Shown here: positions 51,338-59,044 of the stretch, in pieces
How the letters are laid out: each line of letters opens with the position of its first letter
Numbering within the stretch: position 1 is the first letter of the stretch
Assembly: GCA_900766735.1 (NCBI GenBank)
Contig: CAAFWO010000017.1
Location: 7,870 to 71,869, forward strand
Reading direction: 5' to 3'
Length of the DNA: 64,000 nt
Source of the DNA: Clostridia bacterium
Lineage (GTDB): Bacteria > Bacillota > Clostridia > CAKSNL01 > HGM11501
The notes under the pieces: model-generated
Seen by the model: only the letters and a program-made list of their open reading frames with translations
What the model was told of the DNA's origin: nothing
Databases searched by the model: none
Made by a program: the position numbers and the translations under genes

Positions 51338-52210
51338 TTACATCGCCGCAGTGAGGATCCCGACGGTTATCAGCGCGGCACATAAAAGCCTGTATAAAAT
51401 GTGCTTTTCGCCGAAAAAAAGCTTGCCCATCAAAATGGAGGCGACGACGGACGACTGCTTTAAGAGTATCATTACCGTCACGCGGCTGTCCGGCGAGGCG
51501 TTGGCCGTGAAAAGTGCGCGGTCGCCCAGAACGAAGATGACGCTCATTATTATGATGAGCGGATTTTTTATGTAGGTCTTTAAGCTTATGTGAGTCTTTG
51601 TGATTATGACATATACAAGGTATAAAAGCGTCATACACAGCATGAACCAGAACTGGAGCGCGCCGGGCGTGATGTCGCCCCGCGCCATGATGCCTTTATC
51701 CATCGTGCCGGAAATTGAGTTGAAAAGGCACGAGGTCAAAAGCATTAAGACCGGCACAAGCGCGGCTTTGCCCTTTTCTCCGTCGCGCTTTAAATTGACC
51801 GCCGAAACGCCCAGAACCACCAGAAGAAGGCCAAGCCACTGATATATGCCCATCTTTTCATTAAAAAAGATTATTCCGAACAGCGTGGAAAATAATATGC
51901 CCGACATTTCCACGACCCCGAAAAAGCTGACCGGCATTTTGCCGATGGACTTAAACGAAAATATCCACGCGACGAAAACGGCGAGCGATTTTAAAAGTAT
52001 AATAAGGTAGAGCGACCTGTCGGCAAAAATGAGCTCGCCAGGCGAAGAGGTGAGCGACACGGGCGCTATTAAAAGAAAGCTTAAAAGCGTGTATAAAAAC
52101 AAGACCTCGACCAAAGGGCTTTTTGTGAGCGCCTTTTTCCGAAGAGCGTTTCTGACTCCCGAGGCGACCCCGTAAAAGAGCGTTAATGCGATCCAATTCA
52201 ATTCAATCAT
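51338..52210 (-). CDS. EamA/DMT-family transporter (full length)
   Basis: This 290-residue membrane protein has about ten hydrophobic segments in two EamA repeats. The first half ends YLIILLKSLAVFVAWIFSFKSIG and the second contains PDSRVTVMILLKQSSVVASILMGKLFFGEKHI, the usual end of each repeat. Proteins of this family export or import small metabolites or amino acids; the substrate is unknown. It converges toward the DUF421 gene with about 50 bp between them and could be co-transcribed with it. Confidence 0.82.
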   Translation of the reverse strand: MIELNWIALTLFYGVASGVRNALRKKALTKSPLVEVLFLYTLLSFLLIAPVSLTSSPGELIFADRSLYLIILLKSLAVFVAWIFSFKSIGKMPVSFFGVVEMSGILFSTLFGIIFFNEKMGIYQWLGLLLVVLGVSAVNLKRDGEKGKAALVPVLMLLTSCLFNSISGTMDKGIMARGDITPGALQFWFMLCMTLLYLVYVIITKTHISLKTYIKNPLIIIMSVIFVLGDRALFTANASPDSRVTVMILLKQSSVVASILMGKLFFGEKHILYRLLCAALITVGILTAAM

Positions 52211-52275
52211 CTCCCGGCAAGATTATACTATAAACCGATAAATTTTGCAATATTAATAAAAAAATAAAAAAACTA

Positions 52276-52304
52276 TTGCATTTTGTGAAAAAGTGTGCTA
52301 CAAT
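52276..52304 (+). promoter_or_regulatory. rpsT promoter
   Basis: TTGCAT and TACAAT are 17 bp apart with extended -10 TGC, about 100 bp before the rpsT start. Confidence 0.75.
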
Positions 52305-52404
52305 ATATTTTGCTGAAAAATACTAAGGGCAAAAAGTGCGGCACCGTTCGCCGCGCCGCTTGCCGTAACCCAAATGTATTAAAAAATTTTTGGAGGTGAA
52401 TTAC

Positions 52405-52668
52405 ATGCCCAATATTAAATCAGCTAAGAAGAGAGTTCTTATCACAAAGAAGAAAACACTCAGAAATCAGATGATTAAATCCGCGATCCACACGGCTTTA
52501 AGAAAGGCTGACGCTGCAGTTGCGGCAAACGATAAGGACGAGGCTAAGAAGGCGGTTACTTACGTGATCAAGAAGCTTGATCAGGCGGCTGCAAAGGGTG
52601 TGTTCCACAAGAACACCGTTGCAAGAAGAAAATCTGCTCTTGTTAAGCGTTTCAACGCAATGGCGTAA
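52405..52668 (+). CDS. rpsT: 30S ribosomal protein S20
   Basis: This 87-residue basic protein of the small subunit reads MPNIKSAKKRVLITKKKTLR and ends with NTVARRKSALVKRFNAMA, the S20 pattern. The ATG at 52405 follows GGAGGTG at the expected spacing. A longer in-frame start at 52390 lies over that ribosome site and is rejected. It is a single-gene unit with its own promoter and terminator, as is usual. Confidence 0.96.
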   Translation: MPNIKSAKKRVLITKKKTLRNQMIKSAIHTALRKADAAVAANDKDEAKKAVTYVIKKLDQAAAKGVFHKNTVARRKSALVKRFNAMA

Positions 52669-52721
52669 ATTTTATAAATACAAAAACTTAAGGACAGTTT
52701 CCCACTGTACGATTTGTAAAC

Positions 52722-52748
52722 AAAAATCTACGCTAAGTAGATTTTTTT
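52722..52748 (+). terminator. Terminator after rpsT
   Basis: AAAAATCTAC/GTAGATTTTT encloses GCTAA and runs into a T tail. Confidence 0.88.
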
Positions 52749-52796
52749 GTTGTGCAGGGGTTTTTCGCATTTTCCTATTAGAAGGAGGGATTAACT

Positions 52797-53948
52797 TTGA
52801 AAAGACTTTTTACTTCCGAGTCCGTGACCGAGGGACATCCGGACAAGCTGTGCGACCTTGTGGCGGACAGAATTCTTGACGCGTATCTTAAAGAAGATCC
52901 GTATTCGAGAGTTGCGTGCGAGGTGACGGCGTGCACGGGCCTTATCAACGTGATGGGCGAGATCACGAGCCGCACCACGGCGGACGTTCAGTCGATCGTG
53001 CGCGATACCGTGCGCGAGATCGGCTATACCGATTCCTCGATGGGGTTTGACGCGGACACATGCTGTGTTATGAACAGCGTTCACGGCCAGTCGCCGGACA
53101 TTGCAATGGGTGTCGGCGACGGGGACGATCCGGATTCCGGCGCAGGCGACCAGGGTCTCATCTTCGGCTATGCGTGCTCCGAGACGGACGCGCTCATGCC
53201 GCTTCCCATTTATCTTGCGCACAAATTGTCCGAACGCCTCACATATGTGAGAAAGTCGGGGATCATGAGCTATCTCCGCCCTGACGGCAAGACTCAGGTG
53301 ACGGTTGAATACTCCGAGGACGGGGAGCCCAAACGGATCGACGCGGTGGTCGTTTCCTCCCAGCACTCCGACGACGTTTCGCAGGAGGAGATCAGGCGCG
53401 ACATCAAGAAGAACGTGATCGATCATGTCATCGACAAAAATATGATGGATGAGAACACGAAGATATTTATAAACCCGACCGGAAGATTCGTTATCGGCGG
53501 ACCTTACGGCGATTCGGGACTCACCGGAAGAAAGATCATCGTTGATACATACGGCGGATATGCGCGCCACGGCGGCGGCGCATTTTCGGGAAAGGACCCG
53601 TCCAAGGTGGACAGGAGCGCGGCCTATATGGCGCGCTATGTTGCAAAGAACCTCGTAAAAGCGGGCATCTGCTCAAAGTGCGAGATCCAGATCGCGTATG
53701 CGATCGGCGTTGCAAGGCCTGTTTCCGTGAGAGTTGACACGTTCGGAACGGGCAAAATTTCCGACGGCGAGATCGAAAAAATAGTTGAGGACACCTTCGA
53801 TTTAAGGCCGCACGGCATTATCGAAAAGCTTGGCTTAAGAGCGCCGATCTATGCGAAGACGACGAACTACGGCCACTTCGGAAAAGAGGGGCTCCCCTGG
53901 GAAAACACCGATATGGCACCCATATTGGCGAAAAAAGCGGGATTTTAA
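52797..53948 (+). CDS. metK: S-adenosylmethionine synthetase
   Basis: MetK makes SAM from methionine and ATP. The TTG at 52797 follows AAGGAGGGA seven bases upstream. The 383-residue protein has FTSESVTEGHPDKLCDLVAD (ATP/Mg site), GAGDQGLIFGYACSET and GGGAFSGKDPSKVDRSAAYMARY, the standard signatures, and ends within the normal length range (slightly short). No SAM riboswitch is visible in the 128-bp gap before it. A perfect palindrome terminator follows. Confidence 0.97.
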   Translation: MKRLFTSESVTEGHPDKLCDLVADRILDAYLKEDPYSRVACEVTACTGLINVMGEITSRTTADVQSIVRDTVREIGYTDSSMGFDADTCCVMNSVHGQSPDIAMGVGDGDDPDSGAGDQGLIFGYACSETDALMPLPIYLAHKLSERLTYVRKSGIMSYLRPDGKTQVTVEYSEDGEPKRIDAVVVSSQHSDDVSQEEIRRDIKKNVIDHVIDKNMMDENTKIFINPTGRFVIGGPYGDSGLTGRKIIVDTYGGYARHGGGAFSGKDPSKVDRSAAYMARYVAKNLVKAGICSKCEIQIAYAIGVARPVSVRVDTFGTGKISDGEIEKIVEDTFDLRPHGIIEKLGLRAPIYAKTTNYGHFGKEGLPWENTDMAPILAKKAGF

Positions 53949-53950
53949 CT

Positions 53951-53990
53951 AATAATGCGCCGAAAATTAATTTTCGGCGCATTATTTTCA
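53951..53990 (+). terminator. Terminator after metK (36-bp perfect palindrome)
   Basis: An 18-bp arm AATAATGCGCCGAAAATT is repeated in inverse directly, followed by TTTC. Confidence 0.88.
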
Positions 53991-53999
53991 CGAATTCTC

Positions 54000-54028
54000 T
54001 TGACAAAAAAAGCGATTTTTAGTATACT
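54000..54028 (+). promoter_or_regulatory. sigH promoter
   Basis: TTGACA and TATACT are 17 bp apart. The start point, near 54035, lies upstream of the TTG start codon and downstream of an in-frame GTG at 54029, which is therefore not used from this promoter. Confidence 0.75.
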
Positions 54029-54061
54029 GTGATTAATGTGGCAAAGAACGGGGGTATCGCC

Positions 54062-54688
54062 TTGAACATTTCCGATTATGCCGGCTGTTCCGATGAAGAA
54101 CTCATCAGCCTTTCCAGAAACGGAGAGGACGGAGCGCTGGATTTTCTGATCGCCAGATATGTCGGACTGGTCAGGCAGAAGGCATTCCGTTACTTTTTGG
54201 TCGGCGCGGACAAGGAGGATCTCGTTCAGGAGGGACTCATCGGTCTATTCAAAGCGACGAGGGACTATGATGCTTCGCATTCTGTTCCCTTTAAGAGCTT
54301 TGCGGAGACTTGCATCATGCGCCAGATAGCGACCGCTATCAAGGCTGCCACTCGGTTGAAACACGGTCCTTTGAATAATTCTATTTCCTTAAGCCAGCCT
54401 TTGTTTGACGACGATGAAGAGGCTGTCGCCCTGATGGACGTTATTTGCAGAGATACACTCCCCAACCCTGAGGAAATCATTATCAATAAAGAACGCTATC
54501 GCATTATGGGAGAAAAAATTCAAAGTCTTTTAAGTAAATTCGAAAAGCAGGTGCTTGCCTACTATCTGCAGGGAAGAACCTATCACGACATTGCGTTAGA
54601 ACTTGATAAGCCTCAGAAGGCGGTCGACAATGCGCTCCAGCGCGTGAAGCGCAAGCTTGAAGGCATTGTTGACGAACGGACGTTATGA
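54062..54688 (+). CDS. sigH: RNA polymerase sigma-H factor (sporulation/stationary phase)
   Basis: This sigma-70-family factor is the sigma-30 homologue that switches on entry to sporulation in Bacillus and Clostridia. I chose the TTG at 54062 because GGGGGT lies six bases before it and the promoter start is after the alternative GTG. The 208-residue protein has region 2 with YFLVGADKEDLVQEGLIGLFKATRDYD (about 45-71) and FAETCIMRQIATAIKAATR (DNA-melting helix, about 80-98). The C-terminal region 4 reads EKQVLAYYLQGRTYHDIALELDKPQKAVDNALQRVKRKL. The length and these motifs are typical of SigH rather than ECF factors. Confidence 0.9.
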   Translation: MNISDYAGCSDEELISLSRNGEDGALDFLIARYVGLVRQKAFRYFLVGADKEDLVQEGLIGLFKATRDYDASHSVPFKSFAETCIMRQIATAIKAATRLKHGPLNNSISLSQPLFDDDEEAVALMDVICRDTLPNPEEIIINKERYRIMGEKIQSLLSKFEKQVLAYYLQGRTYHDIALELDKPQKAVDNALQRVKRKLEGIVDERTL

Positions 54689-54755
54689 CCGGCGTTTAAT
54701 ATTGTCATATGCCCGGCTGTAAAAGCAGGAGATCGGTGCAAATCCGGTCAGGGTC
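54687..54755 (+). other. Degenerate tRNA-like element
   Basis: An anticodon-arm-like stem (CCGGC-TGTAAAA-GCAGG, with a GTA anticodon and one mismatch) is followed after two bases by a T-arm-like ATCGG-TGCAAAT-CCGGT and GGGTC, which pairs with GACC at 54687. The D-arm is missing, only four acceptor pairs form, and the variable loop is too short. It could be a decayed tRNA-Tyr or chance. Confidence 0.3.
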
Positions 54756-54791
54756 AAATACTATTATTATCACAAAGCGAGGAGATCGAAC

Positions 54792-55067
54792 ATGTACCAG
54801 GACAAGACATTGGTATGCAAGGATTGTGGAAAAGAATTCGTTTTCACAGCCGGCGAACAGGAATTTTATGCTGAAAAAGGTTTTCAGAATGAGCCCCAGC
54901 GCTGCAAGGACTGCAGAGCTGCAAAGAAGGCTTCCATGAGAGAAAACAGAGAAATGTACACAGCTGTTTGCGCAGCTTGCGGCAAGGAAGCAAAGGTTCC
55001 CTTTGTTCCCAAGAACGACAAGCCCGTTTATTGCAGTGAGTGCTTCGCAAATCGTAGAGCTGAATAA
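54792..55067 (+). CDS. Small zinc-ribbon-type protein
   Basis: This 91-residue protein has four CxxC pairs: CKDC (about 9-12), CKDC (about 38-41), CAAC (about 60-63) and CSEC (about 80-83), consistent with two zinc-ribbon modules. The sequence is polar and lacks membrane or signal segments, so it is cytoplasmic and may bind nucleic acid or protein. AGCGAGGAGA precedes the ATG. Proteins of this type are frequent near sigH or rpmG in Clostridia but poorly characterised. It ends in a terminator shared with the converging uvrC. Confidence 0.8.
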   Translation: MYQDKTLVCKDCGKEFVFTAGEQEFYAEKGFQNEPQRCKDCRAAKKASMRENREMYTAVCAACGKEAKVPFVPKNDKPVYCSECFANRRAE

Positions 55068-55077
55068 TTCGACGATT

Positions 55078-55111
55078 AAAAAAAGTAGCTGTTTTAACAG
55101 CTACTTTTTTT
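55078..55111. terminator. Bidirectional terminator between the zinc-ribbon gene and uvrC
   Basis: AAAAAAAGTAGCTGTT and its inverse complement form a perfect palindrome, with A/T runs on both sides. Confidence 0.92.
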
Positions 55112-56957
55112 GTCTGTAATAATCATATATTGCTTCTGCCGCGGTCTTGCCGACGGCATCGCGAAGTTCTTGAAGCGTCGCCTTTTTGATGTTTGAAACG
55201 GTCTTGAGCCGGCGCATCAGCTTTTCATAGGTCTTCTCTCCGACCCCCTTAAGCGAAAGGAGCGGGCTTTTGGCCATCGATTTTTCGCGCAGACGGTGGT
55301 GATAGCCGATCGCCGCGCGGTGCACCTCGTCCTGAATGGCCGTCATCAGCCGAAACTCGGGCGATGTCGGATTTATCGCGATCTCACCCTCCGGCGCGAG
55401 GAGAGCGCGCGTTCTGTGCCGCTCGTCCTTCACCATGCCGTAGACAGGGAGCGAGAGGCCGAGCGAGGATAAAACCGAGAGTGCGATGTTCACCTGGCCG
55501 GCTCCGCCATCCATCAAAATAAGGTCGGGCAAGAGCGAGAACTTTGCTTCGTCCGGGTCAAGTGTTCCGTCCGAAAGCTTTTCATATTCGGATAAACAGC
55601 GGCGAAACCGGCGGGTCAGAACCTCGTTCATACTTGCGTAATCGTCGCCGGCGTTCTCATCGCTTATTTTGAAAAAACGGGTGTCCTTTTTAGAATACCG
55701 CCCGTCGGCAAAGACGATCATGGCGCCGACTGCGGCGTCCCCCGATATGTGCGAAATGTCGTATGCCTCGATGCGCGACGGGGGATCGTTAAGCCCGATG
55801 AGTTTTCCGAGAGCTGCCGCGGCGCTTTTTTTGAGGCTTTTTTTCATTTTTGACTCGCGTATGTCGTGAAGCGTTTTCTCTGCGTTTTTCACTGCCATAT
55901 CGGCAAGCTCCTTGTATTTTCCGCGCTGTGCGAAGCGAATCTCGACCGACGAGGTGCGCTTGGCGGAAAGGAAATCCGAAAGCATTGCGGAGTCTTCGGG
56001 CTCGGTCGCGGTGATGATGAGCGCCGGGGGAACGACCGGTGCGTCCTCATAATACTGCGAAAGAAAGTTTTCCATAATTATGCCGTCGTCGATCCCGGCG
56101 GCGCCCTCCGTCGGGAAGCTTTCGCGCCCGGTCATTTTTCCGTTCCTGATGTGGAGAACCTCGAATGAAAGGTCGTTATCCTCCGCGGCGAAGGCGAAAA
56201 CGTCCGCATCCTTCCCGGTGAGGATGGTGACGTTCTGCTTTTCAGAAATGTATCTGATCGAATTTATCTTATCGCGAAGGTCGGCCGCGCGCTCAAACTG
56301 GAGCTTTTGGGCGGCCTCGGTCATCTCGCCCTCCAGTCGCCCGATCAAAGCGCCGTGGTGGCCTTTGATGAAATCCGCCGCGTCGGAGATGGCTTTTTTA
56401 TATTCCTCTTCGCTCACCTGGCCGGTGCACACGCCCATACAGCGCCCCATCGAATAGTAAAGGCACGGGCGCTTTTTACCGAAATCCTCGGGAAAGCGGC
56501 GGTTACAGGTCGGCAGACGGAAGATCTTTTCGGTCATCTCGATCATTTCGCGGCAGAAATACGCGCTCGTGTACGGGCCGAAATAGTCCGCCCCGTCCTT
56601 CTCAGTGCGGCGCGTGAAGCTGATCTTCGGGTATCGCCCGGCGGAAATTTTGATGAACGGATAGGTCTTTGAATCCTTTAACAATATGTTGTAGTGCGGC
56701 TTGTATTCCTTAATGAGATTGCACTCGAGCACGAACGCCTCGCGCTCGGTCGCGGTGATGATGAACTCAAAATCCGCGATGTTGGCAACCATGGCGCGCA
56801 CCTTGGGCGTGTGATTCGCCGAGGCGTGGAAATATTGGCGCACGCGGTTTCTTAATACCTTCGCCTTGCCGACATAGATTATCTTGCCGGCGGAATTTTT
56901 CATAATATAGACGCCGGGCCTGTCCGGCAGTGCGGCAAGTTTTTCTTTAATAGTCAT
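55101..56957 (-). CDS. uvrC: Excinuclease ABC subunit C
   Basis: UvrC makes the two incisions of nucleotide-excision repair. The 618-residue protein has an N-terminal GIY-YIG nuclease (RPGVYIMKNSAGKIIYVGKAKVLRNRVRQYF, about 13-43) and a conserved cysteine-containing middle (CNRRFPEDFGKKRPCLYY). The UVR motif is AQKLQFERAADLRDKI. An RNase H-like domain with EAYDISHISGDAAVG and a C-terminal helix-hairpin-helix KGVGEKTYEKLMRRL complete the protein. It is upstream of the HPr gene on the same strand, with a terminator between the two, so it is probably a separate unit. Length and motifs are normal. Confidence 0.96.
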   Translation of the reverse strand: MTIKEKLAALPDRPGVYIMKNSAGKIIYVGKAKVLRNRVRQYFHASANHTPKVRAMVANIADFEFIITATEREAFVLECNLIKEYKPHYNILLKDSKTYPFIKISAGRYPKISFTRRTEKDGADYFGPYTSAYFCREMIEMTEKIFRLPTCNRRFPEDFGKKRPCLYYSMGRCMGVCTGQVSEEEYKKAISDAADFIKGHHGALIGRLEGEMTEAAQKLQFERAADLRDKINSIRYISEKQNVTILTGKDADVFAFAAEDNDLSFEVLHIRNGKMTGRESFPTEGAAGIDDGIIMENFLSQYYEDAPVVPPALIITATEPEDSAMLSDFLSAKRTSSVEIRFAQRGKYKELADMAVKNAEKTLHDIRESKMKKSLKKSAAAALGKLIGLNDPPSRIEAYDISHISGDAAVGAMIVFADGRYSKKDTRFFKISDENAGDDYASMNEVLTRRFRRCLSEYEKLSDGTLDPDEAKFSLLPDLILMDGGAGQVNIALSVLSSLGLSLPVYGMVKDERHRTRALLAPEGEIAINPTSPEFRLMTAIQDEVHRAAIGYHHRLREKSMAKSPLLSLKGVGEKTYEKLMRRLKTVSNIKKATLQELRDAVGKTAAEAIYDYYRQKK

Positions 56958-56977
56958 TTTTGCTCCTTAAAAACAAT

Positions 56978-57001
56978 AAAGGCAACCCTCAGGTTGCCTT
57001 T
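56978..57001 (-). terminator. Terminator after the HPr gene
   Basis: AAAGGCAACC/GGTTGCCTTT encloses CTCA and precedes the uvrC leader on the minus strand. Confidence 0.85.
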
Positions 57002-57013
57002 AAAAATCAGATA

Positions 57014-57277
57014 TTACTCTTCGAAGTTCGACTCGATAAGAGCGACAAGCGCCTCGACCGCGTCCTTCTCCGTCTCGCCGTAAGCCGTGAGCTTGATCGA
57101 CGATCCTCTTGTGATGCCCAAAGACAGCACGCCGAGAAGGCTCTTGGCATTGACTTCGCGTTCATCCTTGGTGACCTTGATCTCGTCCTTGAACTCGTTG
57201 GCTTTCTGTATAAAATATGTTGCCGGTCTTGCATGGAGCCCAACCTGATTTTTAATAACAACCTCTTTTGAATACAT
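57014..57277 (-). CDS. ptsH: HPr-family phosphocarrier protein
   Basis: HPr shuttles phosphate from enzyme I to sugar permeases and, when phosphorylated on Ser-46, acts in catabolite control. The 87-residue protein has the active-site QVGLHARPATYFIQK with His-15 and the regulatory region NAKSLLGVLSLGI containing the Ser-46 position. It is not next to ptsI, and no PTS permease is visible in the window. A Crh-like role without phosphotransfer is unlikely because the histidine is present. The ATG at 57277 follows GGGAGAGGG on the minus strand. Confidence 0.9.
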   Translation of the reverse strand: MYSKEVVIKNQVGLHARPATYFIQKANEFKDEIKVTKDEREVNAKSLLGVLSLGITRGSSIKLTAYGETEKDAVEALVALIESNFEE

Positions 57278-57394
57278 TTCGAAACCCTCTCCCGCGCATA
57301 ATAATTATAATAATTATACAATATTATCGCGGTTGTTTCAATTGTGTTTTTTCATTAACATATCGTGCTTTTTTCACATAATATTATACAATTT

Positions 57395-57886
57395 TTATAT
57401 ACCGAGCTTTTTTATGAGAGGCTTTTCCAGCTTGCGCTTTAGGTGAACGAATGCGCCCTCGCCTCCGATGCTGATCGGCCTGACATAGACCGCCAGTATT
57501 CCGGCCGCCTTTGCGCCCGAAATATCGGAAAAAAACTGATCGCCCACAGCCGCAGCCTCGCTTTTTTTAATGCCGAGCTTTTTAAGCATTCTGTTATAGC
57601 CGACAGTCAGCGGCTTTGCCGCGCGGTAAACGCTCGGAAGCGCCAGCGTGTTGAAACGGTCGACCCGCTCTTTTTTGTTGTTGGAAACGAGGCAGACAGA
57701 AAGCCCGGCGGCCAAAAGAGAGTTTATGAACCGCTCTGCCGCCTCATCTGGGACGGGCGTGTGCGGCAGAACGAGCGTATTGTCAATGTCTAAAAACACG
57801 GCCTTGATGCCGCGTTCGGTGAAAAATTCGGGCGTTATCGAATCGATCGAGTCGAACACCGCGTCCGGAACCAGGATCTTTAACAA
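57395..57886 (-). CDS. YqeG-family HAD phosphatase
   Basis: This 163-residue HAD-superfamily protein is of the YqeG type (predicted phosphatase, often beside ribosome-assembly genes). Motif I is VFLDIDNTLVLPH with the nucleophilic Asp (about 32-44), motif II is SNNKKERVDRF, and the remaining motif VGDQFFSDISGAKAAGILAVYV (about 113-134) contains the acidic Mg ligands. In Bacillus yqeG sits with yqeH and aroE. Here it stands alone between the HPr gene and the XRE regulator, divergent from the latter. The substrate is unknown. Confidence 0.85.
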   Translation of the reverse strand: MLKILVPDAVFDSIDSITPEFFTERGIKAVFLDIDNTLVLPHTPVPDEAAERFINSLLAAGLSVCLVSNNKKERVDRFNTLALPSVYRAAKPLTVGYNRMLKKLGIKKSEAAAVGDQFFSDISGAKAAGILAVYVRPISIGGEGAFVHLKRKLEKPLIKKLGI

Positions 57887-57922
57887 GTGGCAGACCTCCA
57901 GGATAAAAATTAGATGTTTTTG

Positions 57923-57950
57923 TTGACTTTTTTAGATGAAGTGCTATAAT
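57923..57950 (+). promoter_or_regulatory. Promoter of the XRE regulator gene
   Basis: TTGACT and TATAAT are 16 bp apart with extended -10 TGC. Confidence 0.75.
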
Positions 57951-57976
57951 AATATATACCGCGAGGGGGAATGAAA

Positions 57977-58321
57977 ATGATGTTTTCGCAAAAGCTCAAA
58001 AAAATAATGAAGGAAAAAGGCCTGACGACCTATTCGATCCAGAAGGCGACGGGGATCTCGCAGGGCAATGTGGATTCATGGCTCAAGGGCAGATCGAAGC
58101 CGCGTGCGGTGAATTTAAACCGCCTGTGCGCGTTTTTGGATGTTCCGCCCGAATATTTCACGGAGAATCCGCCCAGGGATCTTAATCATTCGCTCCACAA
58201 AAGGATCACCAAAAGCCGCGAGTCGGCACTGCGCGCCTCGATCTGCGAGATCATCGGCACGAAAGTGGCGGCAAACGACCTTGTGCTTTTGGAGCGGATC
58301 GTTAAAAGCTTTATCGAGTAA
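57977..58321 (+). CDS. XRE-family DNA-binding regulator
   Basis: This 114-residue protein begins MMFSQKLKKIMKEKGLTTYS, then IQKATGISQGNVDSWLKGRSKP, the helix-turn-helix of Cro/CI-type repressors (about 12-50). The second half is helical and charged. I chose the ATG at 57977, seven bases after GAGGGGG; the ATG at 57971 is too close. An ImmA/IrrE-type peptidase gene follows 57 bp downstream, the typical pairing in which the protease cleaves the repressor. The pair lies outside any visible integrative element. Confidence 0.85.
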   Translation: MMFSQKLKKIMKEKGLTTYSIQKATGISQGNVDSWLKGRSKPRAVNLNRLCAFLDVPPEYFTENPPRDLNHSLHKRITKSRESALRASICEIIGTKVAANDLVLLERIVKSFIE

Positions 58322-58378
58322 TATTTTAACACAAGATAATGCTTTTTTCAAGTTTTTTTAAGGTCGGGGGTAACAATT

Positions 58379-59044
58379 TTGCACGGTAAGGAATGGGATC
58401 TTTTATTATATTCGGACACGACGGAGCTGCCGGTGCACATCGGCAACATCTGCCGCGCGTGTGGCATCGTCGCCGTCACATACTCCGCGGCGAGCGCCAT
58501 TATAAAGGAAAAAGAGCTTTTTGACTATACGGAGAACGACGCGTTCACATCGAAAATTCAGGGAAGATACATAATTTTCTATCGCGGAGATCTCGAGGTG
58601 GATGAGATGCGCTGTGCGGTGATGCACGAGGTCGCGCATATCGTGTGCGGCCACACGTCGACCGAGAGTGCGGTTTTTGACGGGGAGGCGACGACGTGGA
58701 ACCGTCACAGCGTCCGCCCTCCGAACATTATCGAAGAGGCGGCGGACGATTTTGCGGCGTCCGTTCTCGCTCCGGCCTGCGTGCTCTGGGCGCTTAAAAT
58801 AAGAAGAACGAATGAAATCGAAAAGCTGTGCGGAGTTACGAGAAAATTAGCGCGCCGGAGGGCGGAGCGTATGGAGGAGCTCTATGCGCGCGAGGAGCGG
58901 TTTTTGGCATATAAGGGAATGACATGCTTTCTCATGAGCGAGAAGGAACGGCGCCTCTACGACAAATTTAAAGATTTTATAAGCAAAAATAAGGCGCCGA
59001 AAAAGCGGAGCGGGAGGGTAAACGATGGAGATAGAAAAGATTGA
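58379..59044 (+). CDS. ImmA/IrrE-family metallopeptidase
   Basis: This DUF955-type zinc peptidase has 221 residues from the TTG at 58379, eight bases after GGGGG. The zinc motif is HEVAHIVCGH (about 82-91), with a further acidic residue in EEAADDFAASVLAP matching the usual third ligand. Members cut partner XRE repressors, as ImmA does for ImmR in ICEBs1. The XRE gene is just upstream. The last 20 bases overlap the start of the SGNH hydrolase gene, so the three may be one operon. No integrase, conjugation or phage genes are near. Confidence 0.85.
   Translation: MHGKEWDLLLYSDTTELPVHIGNICRACGIVAVTYSAASAIIKEKELFDYTENDAFTSKIQGRYIIFYRGDLEVDEMRCAVMHEVAHIVCGHTSTESAVFDGEATTWNRHSVRPPNIIEEAADDFAASVLAPACVLWALKIRRTNEIEKLCGVTRKLARRRAERMEELYAREERFLAYKGMTCFLMSEKERRLYDKFKDFISKNKAPKKRSGRVNDGDRKD

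Noticed and set aside
52669..52796. Possible SAM riboswitch before metK
   Set aside because: None of the conserved SAM aptamer segments is visible; only the rpsT terminator and a ribosome site are present.
54730..54760. Cobalamin-riboswitch-like core GGTGCAAATCCGG
   Set aside because: The B12-box and other conserved segments are absent and no cobalamin gene is near.
54709..54939. 76-codon frame starting near the tRNA-like element
   Set aside because: It overlaps the zinc-ribbon gene in another frame and has no ribosome site or domain.
57977..59044. XRE/ImmA pair as part of an integrative conjugative element
   Set aside because: No integrase, relaxase, type IV secretion or attachment repeats are visible around it; the nearby recombinase is a deleted remnant.
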